Shown piece after piece: positions 1 through 8,772 of a DNA stretch of 64,000 nucleotides. The stretch's first letter is position 1. The number at the start of each line of letters is the position of its first letter. The stretch is from Chelonobacter sp050613185 (GTDB lineage: Bacteria; Pseudomonadota; Gammaproteobacteria; Enterobacterales; Pasteurellaceae), in the NCBI RefSeq assembly GCF_050613185.1, contig NZ_CP192511.1, forward strand, positions 186,001 to 250,000, read 5' to 3'. The notes below the pieces were generated by a model. The model had not been told where the DNA came from, searched no databases, and saw only the letters and a program-made list of their open reading frames with translations. The position numbers were made by a program, and so were the translations under genes.

Positions 1-13
1 GGACAGCGTTAAG

Positions 14-913
14 GTGTTGTACGGCTATTTAGGCTTGTTATTTGCCGCGCTGTTTTGGGGCGGCAATTTTATGTTCGGCAAAATCATTAGCAGCGAGATT
101 TCGCCGATTGTACTGAATTTCAGCCGTTGGTTTCCGGCGGCGCTGATTTTGTTGCTCCTGTTTCGCCGTCAAGTGCAAGCCAGCCTGCCGTTACTGCGCC
201 GTTACTGGTTGCTGCTGACCGCACTTGGCGTGTTAGGCATTATTTTCTTTCCGGTTTTTCTCTATCAAGGCTTGCTCACCACCACCGCGCTCAACGCCAG
301 CATTTACCTTGCCGCCGTGCCGATGGCAACCTTATTGCTCAACCGTTTGCTGTTTCGCGATCCGATCGAAACCCGCATGTTACTCGGTGCCTTGTTAAGT
401 TTTGCCGGTGTGTTGTATCTTTTGGTGCAAGGCGAACCGAGTAATATTCTGCGGTTGAATATCAATATCGGTGATCTGTGGGCGATTGGCTCGGCATTGA
501 GTTGGGCACTGTACTGCGCGATTGTGCGCCTGAAACCGCCGCAACTGGGCAACGCTGCGTTTGTTACTGCGCTGGTTACTTTGGGCATGCTGCTGTTCAC
601 GCCGGTCTATTTGTTTGCCGTTGCACAAGGGCAAAGTGCGGTTTATGCCGAATTAAATGCCGCGCAATGGGGCATTATCGCCTATCTGATTCTGTTTCCG
701 TCGATTTTATCCTATGTGTTTTGGAACTACGGCATTAGTGTGGTCGGCTCGGCAAAAGGCGCAAGTTTCACCAACGCCGTGCCGCTGTTTGCGGCGGTGT
801 TGAGTATTTTGGTGTTGCGCGAACCGATTCGGGTTTACCATTTAATCAGCAGCTTATTGATTATCGCCGGTTTACTGTTGTGCAACCGTAAGGCTTGCTC
901 ACGCCAAGCGTAG
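14..913 (+). CDS. EamA/DMT-family inner-membrane transporter
   Basis: A 299-residue, very hydrophobic protein with about ten membrane segments arranged as two similar halves (roughly residues 1-140 and 150-290), the layout of EamA drug/metabolite transporters. The N-terminus (LFAALFWGGNFMFGK) is the typical opening of this family. Substrate cannot be read from the sequence; family members export amino acids, metabolites or drugs. The start chosen is a GTG at 14, but the frame stays open to the window edge, so a slightly longer protein is possible. Its 3' end overlaps the end of the convergent yigB gene by 15 bases. Family is secure, function is not. Confidence 0.8.
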   Translation: MLYGYLGLLFAALFWGGNFMFGKIISSEISPIVLNFSRWFPAALILLLLFRRQVQASLPLLRRYWLLLTALGVLGIIFFPVFLYQGLLTTTALNASIYLAAVPMATLLLNRLLFRDPIETRMLLGALLSFAGVLYLLVQGEPSNILRLNINIGDLWAIGSALSWALYCAIVRLKPPQLGNAAFVTALVTLGMLLFTPVYLFAVAQGQSAVYAELNAAQWGIIAYLILFPSILSYVFWNYGISVVGSAKGASFTNAVPLFAAVLSILVLREPIRVYHLISSLLIIAGLLLCNRKACSRQA

Positions 914-1618
914 CAACTGGCTCAAATCGGTTAATTCCAGCGTCGGCAAGTTACGGCTCTGTGGGTTTGAATGCAGATGATCGTCCGTGAGATTGAGCCA
1001 AACCGCCTGACAACCGGCCTGAATCGCACCTTGTACATCGGTTTGCAGATTATCGCCGATATGTAAAATCTGCTCTGACCGCACGTTAAAGTAGCGTGCC
1101 GTCTGCTCAAACAGATCGAAGTGCGGTTTTGCCCTGCCGTGTTCGCCACCGCGTAAACATAAGCTGAAGTGATCCAAGCCGATTTTTTGCGGATCAACAT
1201 TGCCGTTGGTGATCGCCGCCAGCGGATAACGCTGTGCCAAATAATTTAGGATTTCCAAACTCTGTGACGGCACGCTAATTTGATGTCGCCAATGCACGAA
1301 ATGCGCCATCACCTGCGTGATAATCGGCTCAATCTTATCGGCGGAAACCGCACTTTGCCGTAACAACCATTCAAGTGCGGTGATCCGCCACCGCACCACA
1401 TCTTCGCTCAACAACGGATCAGCCAGCGCAACCGCACTTTTCACCTCACGCCAACGCTCTTTCAACAGCTCAGCCGGCAAGTGCGGTAATGCCAAACGTT
1501 GCAACACCGCTAAAAACTGCGTTTCCGCTTCCATAATCACGGCATGGTTATCATATAAGGTATCATCCAAATCAAAACTGATGATCTTGAACGGCTGTAG
1601 CTGGCGGTAAAAACGCAT
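899..1618 (-). CDS. yigB: HAD-family phosphatase YigB
   Basis: A haloacid-dehalogenase hydrolase of 239 residues. Motif I is DLDDTLYDN, with the nucleophile Asp near residue 16. Motif II is the ITNGN segment, and the C-terminal HIGDNLQTDV is motif IV. The sequence follows E. coli YigB along its whole length, including MRFYR at the start and WR in the cap region. YigB dephosphorylates FMN and the riboflavin intermediate 5-amino-6-ribitylamino-uracil phosphate in the cytoplasm. I chose the internal ATG at 1618 (MRFYRQL) because it matches the family; an upstream in-frame start would add eight residues. It converges on the EamA transporter gene with a short overlap. Confidence 0.88.
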   Translation of the reverse strand: MRFYRQLQPFKIISFDLDDTLYDNHAVIMEAETQFLAVLQRLALPHLPAELLKERWREVKSAVALADPLLSEDVVRWRITALEWLLRQSAVSADKIEPIITQVMAHFVHWRHQISVPSQSLEILNYLAQRYPLAAITNGNVDPQKIGLDHFSLCLRGGEHGRAKPHFDLFEQTARYFNVRSEQILHIGDNLQTDVQGAIQAGCQAVWLNLTDDHLHSNPQSRNLPTLELTDLSQLLRLA

Positions 1619-1807
1619 AAGTGATCCTAAATAATAAATCAAGCCGCTATTATGCCATTAATTCGTCAAGTGCGGTTTAAAAAAGAAATTTCAATTTTGC
1701 GATCGGGATCGAAAGAAAAATCAGTGGCAAAAGACGGCAAGAAAAAAAACCGTAAGCTCGAAATTTCTCATTTTGGCAATCGGTTATTACTATTATTTAA
1801 CTCTTGT

Positions 1808-1830
1808 CATAATGTAATCTACAGATTACA
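1808..1830 (+). promoter_or_regulatory. Operator-like inverted repeat before the first toxin-antitoxin pair
   Basis: TGTAATC-taca-GATTACA is a perfect 7-4-7 inverted repeat (1813-1830). It lies next to a CATAAT box at 1808-1813 that could be the -10 element, about 20 bases before the toxin start. Such palindromes are the usual autoregulatory sites of type II toxin-antitoxin operons. Binding by the downstream antitoxin is inferred. Confidence 0.55.
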
Positions 1831-1851
1831 ATCAATAGGAATTGAAAATCG

Positions 1852-2168
1852 ATGAATATGATTTTACAAAGCGAATTGTTTAAAAAATGGTTCGCACAAC
1901 TCAAGGATAAAACAGCTGTGGCGCTGATTAGCCGCCATTTAGACCGAGCCAAACTTGGCAATTTCGGCGATTATAAATCCTTAGGCAGCGGCATTTTTGA
2001 AATGCGGATTGACACCGGCAAAGGCTACCGAATTACTATACACAAGAAGGTAAAATCACTTACTTGCTGATTATCGGTGGCGATAAAAGCACGCAACAGC
2101 AAGATATTGCACGCGCTAAACAACTTTGGGCAGATTATAGACAGGAGAAAAAGCATGCAATTTACTGA
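1852..2168 (+). pseudogene. Frameshifted RelE/ParE-like toxin of the HI1419 type
   Basis: The first frame encodes an N-terminus typical of HI1419-type addiction-module toxins (SELFKKWFAQLKDK ... GTGKGYRI-like) but runs into a stop at 2068-2070. The missing C-terminal half (YYTQEGKITYLLIIGGDKST, then LWADYRQEKKHAIY) continues in the next frame to a stop at 2166-2168. One lost T in the ATT-ACT stretch near 2033 explains the break: ATTTACTAT would join both halves into about 105 residues, the family's normal size. The restored end overlaps the antitoxin start by 14 bases, as expected for this pair. The toxin is probably inactive unless this is a sequencing error in a short T run. Confidence 0.85.
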
Positions 2169-2445
2169 ATTTGATGCCGCTGAATATTTCACTGATGAAG
2201 AAACCATTGCGATTTATCTCACCGATGCGCTGACAAACGGTTCGGAAGAGGAATTTATTTTAGCGCTTAAAAATGTTGCGCGCGCCAGAGGGATAACCCA
2301 ACTGGCAAAAGACACCGGGTTAGCACGCGAAAGCCTGTATAAGACCCTTTCCGGCGAGAGCAAACCGCGTTTTGAAACTATCAATAAAATTGCTGCAGCT
2401 TTAGGTTTAAACGTGGTTTTCACACCAAAATCGGTAGCGCTTTAG
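2155..2445 (+). CDS. HI1420-type addiction-module antitoxin (HTH)
   Basis: A 96-residue protein of the family named after H. influenzae HI1420, the partner of HI1419-type toxins. The N-terminal half (DAAEYFTDEETIAIYLTDAL) is the toxin-binding region. The C-terminal half is an XRE/Cro-like helix-turn-helix (ITQLAKDTGLARESLYKTLSGES, residues about 50-72), ending in GLNVVFTPK as in the family. I placed the start at the ATG at 2155, preceded by ACAGGAG; an open frame extends upstream but lies inside the toxin gene. It should bind the palindrome ahead of the operon. The antitoxin is intact while its toxin is broken. Confidence 0.88.
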   Translation: MQFTEFDAAEYFTDEETIAIYLTDALTNGSEEEFILALKNVARARGITQLAKDTGLARESLYKTLSGESKPRFETINKIAAALGLNVVFTPKSVAL

Positions 2446-2448
2446 CTA

Positions 2449-2480
2449 AAATCCCCTGATATTGCTGTCAGGGGATTCTC
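2449..2480. terminator. Hairpin between the antitoxin gene and aspA
   Basis: AATCCCCTGA / TCAGGGGATT form a 10-base-pair stem with an 8-base loop between two converging genes. The T tract is weak on both sides, so termination is likely but not certain. Confidence 0.55.
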
Positions 2481-2496
2481 TGCTACCGTTTAAAAT

Positions 2497-3918
2497 CTAT
2501 TCCTCAATCGCTTTCGCTTTGTATTTCGGGTTCATCAGGTTTTCCGGTGATAAAATATCGTCCAATTCGGCTTCGGTCAGCAAACCTTTTTCCAGCACCA
2601 CGTCTTTCACGCTTCTGCCGGTGGTGGCGCAAATCTTACCGATCAGATCGCCGTTATGGTGACCGATAAACGGGTTGAGATAAGTAATAATCCCAATTGA
2701 ATTAAATACATAGCTTTCGCAAATTTCTTTATTGACCGTGATCCCGTCAATACATTTATCGCGTAAATTGACGCAGGCATTGGTCAGTAAGGAGATGGTT
2801 TCGAACATCGCTTGCCCGATGACCGGCTCCATCACGTTAAGTTGCAACTGCCCGGCCTCCGCGGCGAAAGTGACGGTCATATCATTACCAAACACTTTGA
2901 AACAAACTTGGTTGACCACTTCCGGAATCACCGGGTTGACTTTTGCCGGCATAATCGATGAACCGGCTTGCAATTCCGGCAGGTTGATTTCATTCAAACC
3001 GGCGCGCGGCCCGGATGAAAGCAAACGTAAGTCATTGCATACTTTGGATAATTTCACGGCGGTGCGTTTCAGTGCGCCGTGCACCATCACATATGCGCCA
3101 CAGTCGGAAGTCGCCTCAATCAAGTTTTTCGAGGAAGTGCAATTCAAACCGCTGACTTCCGCCAGGTAACGGGTTGCCAATGCCGAATAGCCGCTTGGCG
3201 TATTGACGCCGGTACCGATTGCAGTCGCGCCCAAATTGACTTCCAGTAACAATTTGGCGGCGTGGGCGACGTTCAAGATTTCCTCTTCAACCAACACCGC
3301 AAAGGCTTGGAATTCCTGACCGACACTCATCGGCACGGCGTCTTGCAATTGGGTGCGCCCCATTTTCAAAACACCGGAAAATTCTTCGGCTTTTTGTTCG
3401 AATCCTTTTCTCAAGTAACGCAACTTTTCAACCAATTTCATCAAACTGTTATAAACCGCAATGCGGAAGCCGCTCGGGTAAGCATCATTGGTCGATTGGC
3501 TGGCATTGACGTGATCCATTGGATCGAGATATTGATATTCGCCCTTTTGGTGCCCCATCAACTCTAAAGCCAAATTGGCAATCACTTCATTGGTGTTCAT
3601 ATTCACCGACGTGCCGGCGCCGCCCTGAAATACATCGGACGGGAATTGATCCAGACAACGCCCTTTCTCCAACACTTCATCACAAGCGGCGATAATCGCA
3701 TTGGCAATTTTTTTCGGGATCACTTTCAGCTCGACATTCGCCATTGCCGCCGCTTTTTTCACCATCACCATACCGCGTACGAATTCCGGAATATCGGAAA
3801 TCACCGCATTGGAAATCTTAAAATTCTCCACCGCTCTGAGGGTGTGAATGCCCCAATAAACCTCTGCCGGCACCGCTCTTTCACCCAATAAATCTTTTTC
3901 CATTCTTACCGCTGTCAT
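2497..3918 (-). CDS. aspA: Aspartate ammonia-lyase (aspartase)
   Basis: Converts L-aspartate to fumarate and ammonia in the cytoplasm, feeding fumarate to anaerobic respiration. The 473-residue product matches E. coli AspA nearly end to end. Visible are the substrate-binding QSTNDAYP and TSDCGAYVMVH segments and the fumarase/aspartase signature GSSIMPAKVNP, which carries the mobile loop serine. I chose the ATG at 3918 (MTAVRMEKDLLGERAVP) because GGAG lies just upstream at good spacing; an in-frame start 11 codons earlier lacks this. Transcribed away from fxsA, the same aspA/fxsA/groESL neighbourhood as in E. coli. The dctPQM transporter later in the window would supply related C4-dicarboxylates. 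Confidence 0.97.
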   Translation of the reverse strand: MTAVRMEKDLLGERAVPAEVYWGIHTLRAVENFKISNAVISDIPEFVRGMVMVKKAAAMANVELKVIPKKIANAIIAACDEVLEKGRCLDQFPSDVFQGGAGTSVNMNTNEVIANLALELMGHQKGEYQYLDPMDHVNASQSTNDAYPSGFRIAVYNSLMKLVEKLRYLRKGFEQKAEEFSGVLKMGRTQLQDAVPMSVGQEFQAFAVLVEEEILNVAHAAKLLLEVNLGATAIGTGVNTPSGYSALATRYLAEVSGLNCTSSKNLIEATSDCGAYVMVHGALKRTAVKLSKVCNDLRLLSSGPRAGLNEINLPELQAGSSIMPAKVNPVIPEVVNQVCFKVFGNDMTVTFAAEAGQLQLNVMEPVIGQAMFETISLLTNACVNLRDKCIDGITVNKEICESYVFNSIGIITYLNPFIGHHNGDLIGKICATTGRSVKDVVLEKGLLTEAELDDILSPENLMNPKYKAKAIEE

Positions 3919-4151
3919 ATTGTTTTCTCCTCTGCTTATAGGGTTGCTCAATTAAGTTTGAATCCTGTTTTAATACTATCTGGGGACTATTCTATTCCTT
4001 TAAAAACTTTGATCATCGGATATAAATTGATTGTATTGATTAGTTTTTCTAATCCGAATTTAGTTCTTGATAAGCTTGAAAAGTGCGGTTTTTGCCTCAA
4101 TACTAATCAATATGATCGATGACTGAGGCTCAATGCTGAGTGAGGTAAAAT

Positions 4152-4622
4152 ATGCCATTGTTAATTCTGCTAGCGATTTTCGGGATTTATGTTTATCTGG
4201 AATTGTCGCTGTTGATCACGATTGGCAGTGCAATCGGGGTTTTCCCGCTAATTCTGTTGCTGATTGTCTCGTCAATGATCGGTTTGGCATTAATCCGTCT
4301 GCGCGGTTGGTACACGCTCAGCCGTGTGTCGCAGCAATTGCGCCAAGGGGAAATGCCGACTCACAGTTTGGTGCAAACCGCACTTTGGCTGCTGGCCGGG
4401 ATTCTGTTTATTATTCCCGGACTGCTGAGCGACCTAGTGGCAATTCTGCTACTGCTGCCGTTCAGCGCCACGCTGTTTGAAAAACTCATAGCGAAAAAAA
4501 TCCGTTCCTTTACGTTTGTCAGCGGTTTCGGACAAAGCCAACCTCAACGCCATCATGCTGAAGAGACGATTTTTGAAGCGGAATATGACAAAAAAGCCGA
4601 CGATGACAAACGCTTGCCGTAA
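4152..4622 (+). CDS. fxsA: Cytoplasmic membrane protein FxsA
   Basis: A 156-residue protein with about four membrane segments in its first 115 residues (starting PLLILLAIFGIYVYLELSLL) and a polar charged tail, the FxsA layout. In E. coli, overproduced FxsA relieves exclusion of phage T7 by F plasmids; its normal role is unknown. TGAGG lies about seven bases before the ATG. It sits between divergent aspA and groES as in E. coli, and the groESL heat-shock promoter begins only 17 bases after its stop codon. Confidence 0.88.
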   Translation: MPLLILLAIFGIYVYLELSLLITIGSAIGVFPLILLLIVSSMIGLALIRLRGWYTLSRVSQQLRQGEMPTHSLVQTALWLLAGILFIIPGLLSDLVAILLLLPFSATLFEKLIAKKIRSFTFVSGFGQSQPQRHHAEETIFEAEYDKKADDDKRLP

Positions 4623-4638
4623 TTTTTTTATTTTGTCC

Positions 4639-4665
4639 CTTGAAACTCTCAAACCGCGCCCATAT
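4639..4665 (+). promoter_or_regulatory. Sigma-32 heat-shock promoter of groESL
   Basis: CTTGAAA (4639-4645) and CCCATAT (4659-4665) are separated by 13 bases. Both match the sigma-32 consensus (CTTGAAA, CCCCATNT) almost perfectly and lie about 90 bases ahead of groES. I found no CIRCE palindrome, so control by RpoH rather than HrcA is inferred. Confidence 0.88.
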
Positions 4666-4752
4666 TAAGGTTTCACAACTACCGCACTGATTTTTAGTTT
4701 TTATCGGTGCGTTTACTTATCTATCATTATAACTAACCAGGAGAAAATTAAG

Positions 4753-5043
4753 ATGAATATTCGTCCGTTACATGACCGTGTGATTATCAAACGTGAAGAA
4801 GTGGAAACCCGTTCGGCCGGTGGTATCGTCCTGACCGGTTCCGCCGCCACTAAATCCACCCGTGCTAAAGTATTGGCGGTGGGCAAAGGTCGCATTTTGG
4901 AGAACGGCACTGTACAGCCGTTAGACGTTAAAGTCGGCGACACCGTGATCTTTAACGAAGGCTACGGCGTGAAAAGCGAAAAAATCGACGGTGAAGAAGT
5001 GTTGATTATCTCTGAAAACGATATTTTAGCTATCGTAGAATAA
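4753..5043 (+). CDS. groES: Co-chaperonin GroES
   Basis: The 96-residue 10-kDa chaperonin that caps the GroEL ring. It starts with the family signature MNIRPLHDRVIIKREE and contains the mobile loop (SAGGIVLTG, residues about 22-30) that contacts GroEL. An AGGAG motif precedes the ATG. It is the first gene of the groES-groEL operon, 43 bases before groEL, expressed from the sigma-32 promoter upstream. Confidence 0.98.
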   Translation: MNIRPLHDRVIIKREEVETRSAGGIVLTGSAATKSTRAKVLAVGKGRILENGTVQPLDVKVGDTVIFNEGYGVKSEKIDGEEVLIISENDILAIVE

Positions 5044-5086
5044 AACATTGATTTTAATATTACTATTTAAATAAAAGGAATATAAC

Positions 5087-6727
5087 ATGGCAGCAAAAGA
5101 CGTTAAATTTGGTAACGACGCTCGCGTAAAAATGTTGGCGGGCGTGAACGTATTGGCAGATGCAGTAAAAGTAACGTTAGGCCCGAAAGGCCGTAACGTG
5201 GTGTTGGATAAAGCCTTCGGCGCACCAACCATCACCAAAGACGGCGTATCGGTCGCTCGTGAAATCGAATTGGAAGATAAATTCGAAAATATGGGTGCGC
5301 AAATGGTGAAAGAAGTTGCCTCTAAAGCCAACGATGCCGCCGGTGACGGCACCACCACCGCAACCGTATTGGCGCAAGCGATTGTCAATGAAGGGCTGAA
5401 AGCGGTTGCCGCCGGAATGAACCCGATGGATCTGAAACGCGGGATCGACAAAGCCGTGGTCGCTGCGGTTGATGAGTTGAAAAAACTGTCTGTCCCTTGT
5501 GCCGATTCGAAAGCGATTGAACAAGTGGGTACAATCTCTGCCAACTCCGACACTATCGTGGGTAAATTAATCGCCGAAGCAATGGACAAAGTCGGTAAAG
5601 AAGGCGTGATTACCGTTGAAGACGGCAGCGGCTTGGAAGACGAGTTAAACGTAGTTGAAGGTATGCAATTCGATCGCGGTTACTTATCGCCGTATTTCAT
5701 CAACAAACCGGAAACCGGCAGTGTCGAATTGGAAAATCCGTACATTTTATTGGTTGATAAAAAAATCTCTAATATCCGCGAATTATTGCCGGTATTAGAA
5801 GCCGTTGCCAAAGCAGGCAAACCGCTGTTTATCGTCGCCGAAGACGTGGAAGGCGAAGCGTTGGCAACCTTGGTGGTCAACACCATGCGCGGGATCGTGA
5901 AAGTGGCTGCGGTGAAAGCGCCGGGCTTTGGTGACCGTCGTAAAGCGATGTTGCAAGATATTGCCGTGTTAACCGCCGGTACCGTGATTTCCGAAGAGAT
6001 CGGGATGGAACTGGAAAAAGCCACGATCGAAGAATTGGGTCAAGCCAAACGTGTAGTGATCACCAAAGACAACACCACCATTATCGACGGAATCGGTGAT
6101 CAAGCGCAAATCAGCGGACGTGTGGCACAAATTCGTCAGCAAATCGAAGAATCTTCTTCCGATTACGACCGTGAAAAACTGCAAGAGCGCGTTGCCAAAC
6201 TGGCAGGCGGCGTTGCGGTAATCAAAGTCGGTGCGGCAACGGAAGTGGAAATGAAAGAGAAAAAAGCGCGTGTTGAAGATGCGTTGCACGCAACCCGTGC
6301 TGCAGTCGAGGAAGGCGTGGTTGCCGGCGGCGGCGTGGCATTGGTGCGCGTAGCGGCAAAATTAGCCAACTTGACCGGTGATAACGAAGAGCAAAATGTC
6401 GGGATCAAACTGGCATTGCGCGCGATGGAAGCGCCATTACGTCAAATCGTGACCAACGCCGGCGAAGAAGCCTCAGTGGTGGCACGCAACGTGAAAGACG
6501 GTGAAGGCAACTACGGTTACAACGCCGCGACCGAAGTGTATGGCGACATGGTTGAAATGGGAATTTTAGATCCGACCAAAGTGACCCGTTCTGCGTTACA
6601 ATTCGCAGCATCTATCGCCGGCTTGATGATCACCACCGAGTGTATGATCACCGAGTTACCAAAACCTGAAACCCCGGATATGGGCGCAGGCATGGGCGGC
6701 ATGGGTGGAATGGGCGGCATGATGTAA
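5087..6727 (+). CDS. groEL: Chaperonin GroEL
   Basis: The 546-residue 60-kDa chaperonin that folds proteins in an ATP-driven double ring in the cytoplasm. It has the conserved start AAKDVKFGNDAR, the nucleotide-binding GDGTTTATVLA segment near residue 86, the family signature AVEEGVVAGGG near residue 405, and the GGM-rich tail (MGGMGGMGGMM). AAAGGA precedes the ATG. Cotranscribed with groES; a strong hairpin terminator follows. Confidence 0.99.
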   Translation: MAAKDVKFGNDARVKMLAGVNVLADAVKVTLGPKGRNVVLDKAFGAPTITKDGVSVAREIELEDKFENMGAQMVKEVASKANDAAGDGTTTATVLAQAIVNEGLKAVAAGMNPMDLKRGIDKAVVAAVDELKKLSVPCADSKAIEQVGTISANSDTIVGKLIAEAMDKVGKEGVITVEDGSGLEDELNVVEGMQFDRGYLSPYFINKPETGSVELENPYILLVDKKISNIRELLPVLEAVAKAGKPLFIVAEDVEGEALATLVVNTMRGIVKVAAVKAPGFGDRRKAMLQDIAVLTAGTVISEEIGMELEKATIEELGQAKRVVITKDNTTIIDGIGDQAQISGRVAQIRQQIEESSSDYDREKLQERVAKLAGGVAVIKVGAATEVEMKEKKARVEDALHATRAAVEEGVVAGGGVALVRVAAKLANLTGDNEEQNVGIKLALRAMEAPLRQIVTNAGEEASVVARNVKDGEGNYGYNAATEVYGDMVEMGILDPTKVTRSALQFAASIAGLMITTECMITELPKPETPDMGAGMGGMGGMGGMM

Positions 6728-6755
6728 CCGCACTTTCACTGATTAAAAGCCTAAC

Positions 6756-6790
6756 AAACCCGATAACACATTGCGTTATCGGGTTTTTGT
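6756..6790 (+). terminator. Rho-independent terminator after groEL
   Basis: AAACCCGATAAC / GTTATCGGGTTT forms a 12-base-pair stem with a short loop, followed by TTGTTT. It lies between the convergent groEL and yfbS genes and could serve both. Confidence 0.88.
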
Positions 6791-6819
6791 TTGCCAAAAT
6801 GAAAATATTACGGACAATT

Positions 6820-8679
6820 TTAACCAAATAAAATCGGTACGACCAACACCGTCGCAACCATCACAATAATGGTAAACGGCACACCGATTTTGAGGAAGTC
6901 TGAGAATTTATAACCGCCCGGCCCTAACACCATGGTATTGACCGGCGATGAAACCGGAGTCATAAAGGCAGCCGAAGCCGCAACGGCAACTGTAATCACA
7001 AACGGCAGCGGTGACGTCTGCAATTCGTTTGCCAATGCCACGGCGATCGGCGTCATTAAAATTGCCGTCGCAGTATTGGAAATAAACAAACCGACTGAGG
7101 CGCATAAAATAAACAAACTGACCAAAATCGCATGAATCCCCCACTCGCCGACCAAATTCAACAAGCCGTTGACTGCCAAACCAATTCCACCGGTTTTATC
7201 CAATGCAATTGCAAACGGCATCATGCCGACAATCAGAATCAGACTTGGCCAATGTACTGAATTATAGGCACTTTGTGCGTCAATACAGCGAAATTTTGCC
7301 ATCATCAAACACGCAATCAACGCCGCAATCACATTCGGAACTAAGCCCGTCACCATCAAAATAACCATGGTAAGCACTGATAAAATCGCATGGGGCGCTT
7401 GGCTTAGTGCCGGTGCAACCCGATCAATCTCGCTCGGATAATTCAGCATAAAAAAATCCTGATTACTGCCGCGCAATTCATTGATCTGTTTCCATTCACC
7501 AATCACCAGATATTGATCCCCGGTGCTAATCTCCACATCACCGAGATCACTGGTAATCAATTTATTGCCGCGCTTGACGCCGGCAACAATCAGCCCGTAT
7601 TTATTTTGAAATTCAATTTGCCGGATCGTTTTGCCTAAGTTGACACTCTCCGGAATCGGAGAAATTTCTGCCATTCCCACCGATTTCGACTTCTCACTAA
7701 AATAGTTACCGCGCACCGCCATCGGTTTAAGTTTGTATTGCTCACAAAAAGACAGCCAATCCAAACCGTTGTCTGCCAAATCAAGCAACAGGATATCTTT
7801 TTCATTCAGCTCGGTTAACGCGGAAGCGGTAACCACAATATGCCGAATCCGCCGCCAGCGTTCGACCGCCACCACTAAAATATTGTATTTGGAATGCAGG
7901 TGCAGCTCATCCAGGGTTTTGCCGATCAAGGGGGAACCCGGCATAATCAATGCCTGTTTAGAACGCCCTTGCAATTGATAACTGATAATCAAATCATTCA
8001 TCGAAGTGCGGTTATAGTTGGCTTTGGTATGATCGCCACTATCACCGCGATCCAACAAACGACGCGCCACCAACATATAGCCAATCCCCAATACCAACAC
8101 CATTAAGCCGATCGGCGTAAAAGAAAAAAAACTCAGTGGCGCTTGCCCGGCACGCACTAATTCGGCATTGGCAATCAAATTGGGCGGGGTGGCGATTAAA
8201 GTCATCATCCCGCTGATCAAACCCGCAATACTCAACGGCATCATCAGGCGTTTCGGCGAAATATTCATCTGCGAGCAGATTGCCAGCACCACCGGAATAA
8301 AAATTGCGACAATACCGGTTGAACTCATAAATGCGCCAAGTCCGGCAACCGCCAACATTAATAACACTAAAATTTTGACTTCGTTGTTTTTTGCCGCCTT
8401 GATCAACCCTTCGCTGACTTGATATGCCACCCCGGTACGCAGCAACCCCTCGCCGACCACAAACAGTAAGGCAATCAAAATCACATTCGGGTCGCTGAAA
8501 CCGCTCAAGATTTCCGGCACGGTTAAAATCCCGCTCAGGCTAAATGCAATCATCAACAGTAAGGCGACGGCATCCATACGCAATTTATTGGTCATAAACA
8601 GCCAGATGGCAAGCAATAAAAACAGTAATACCAAAAACAACGGCGGATTAAATGACCAGATTTGCGTCAACCAAGACAT
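6820..8679 (-). CDS. yfbS: SLC13/DASS-family anion permease with two RCK-C domains (YfbS-like)
   Basis: A 619-residue membrane protein matching E. coli YfbS along its length. The N-terminal membrane half (to about residue 205) and C-terminal half (from about 420) flank two soluble TrkA-C/RCK-C domains (about 225-310 and 325-405), for example GDQYLVIGEW near 397. Conserved transport segments include FMSSTGIVAIFIPVVL and ATPPNLI in the first half, and SNTATAILMTPIA and AAFMTPVSSPVNTMV in the second. SLC13 relatives move dicarboxylates, sulfate or other anions with sodium; the substrate of this branch is unknown. GGAG sits eight bases before the ATG. It converges on groEL. Confidence 0.87.
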   Translation of the reverse strand: MSWLTQIWSFNPPLFLVLLFLLLAIWLFMTNKLRMDAVALLLMIAFSLSGILTVPEILSGFSDPNVILIALLFVVGEGLLRTGVAYQVSEGLIKAAKNNEVKILVLLMLAVAGLGAFMSSTGIVAIFIPVVLAICSQMNISPKRLMMPLSIAGLISGMMTLIATPPNLIANAELVRAGQAPLSFFSFTPIGLMVLVLGIGYMLVARRLLDRGDSGDHTKANYNRTSMNDLIISYQLQGRSKQALIMPGSPLIGKTLDELHLHSKYNILVVAVERWRRIRHIVVTASALTELNEKDILLLDLADNGLDWLSFCEQYKLKPMAVRGNYFSEKSKSVGMAEISPIPESVNLGKTIRQIEFQNKYGLIVAGVKRGNKLITSDLGDVEISTGDQYLVIGEWKQINELRGSNQDFFMLNYPSEIDRVAPALSQAPHAILSVLTMVILMVTGLVPNVIAALIACLMMAKFRCIDAQSAYNSVHWPSLILIVGMMPFAIALDKTGGIGLAVNGLLNLVGEWGIHAILVSLFILCASVGLFISNTATAILMTPIAVALANELQTSPLPFVITVAVAASAAFMTPVSSPVNTMVLGPGGYKFSDFLKIGVPFTIIVMVATVLVVPILFG

Positions 8680-8772
8680 GAATACTACTCCAAACTCAAT
8701 ATTGCGGGATTTACTTTTTGCTTACTATAGCATAGATAGCAAGGCAACTTGAGCCGGAATCAAAAAATTATC

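Noticed and set aside
1652..1855. Open frame of 67 codons before the first toxin
   Set aside because: No homology or ribosome site, lysine-rich AT-type composition, and it covers the toxin promoter and operator.
2732..3169. Long open frame opposite aspA
   Set aside because: It lies wholly inside the well-conserved aspA gene on the other strand and has no recognisable protein features.
5026..5589. 187-codon open frame opposite groEL
   Set aside because: Antisense shadow of a highly conserved gene with strong codon bias; such long shadows are expected in groEL.
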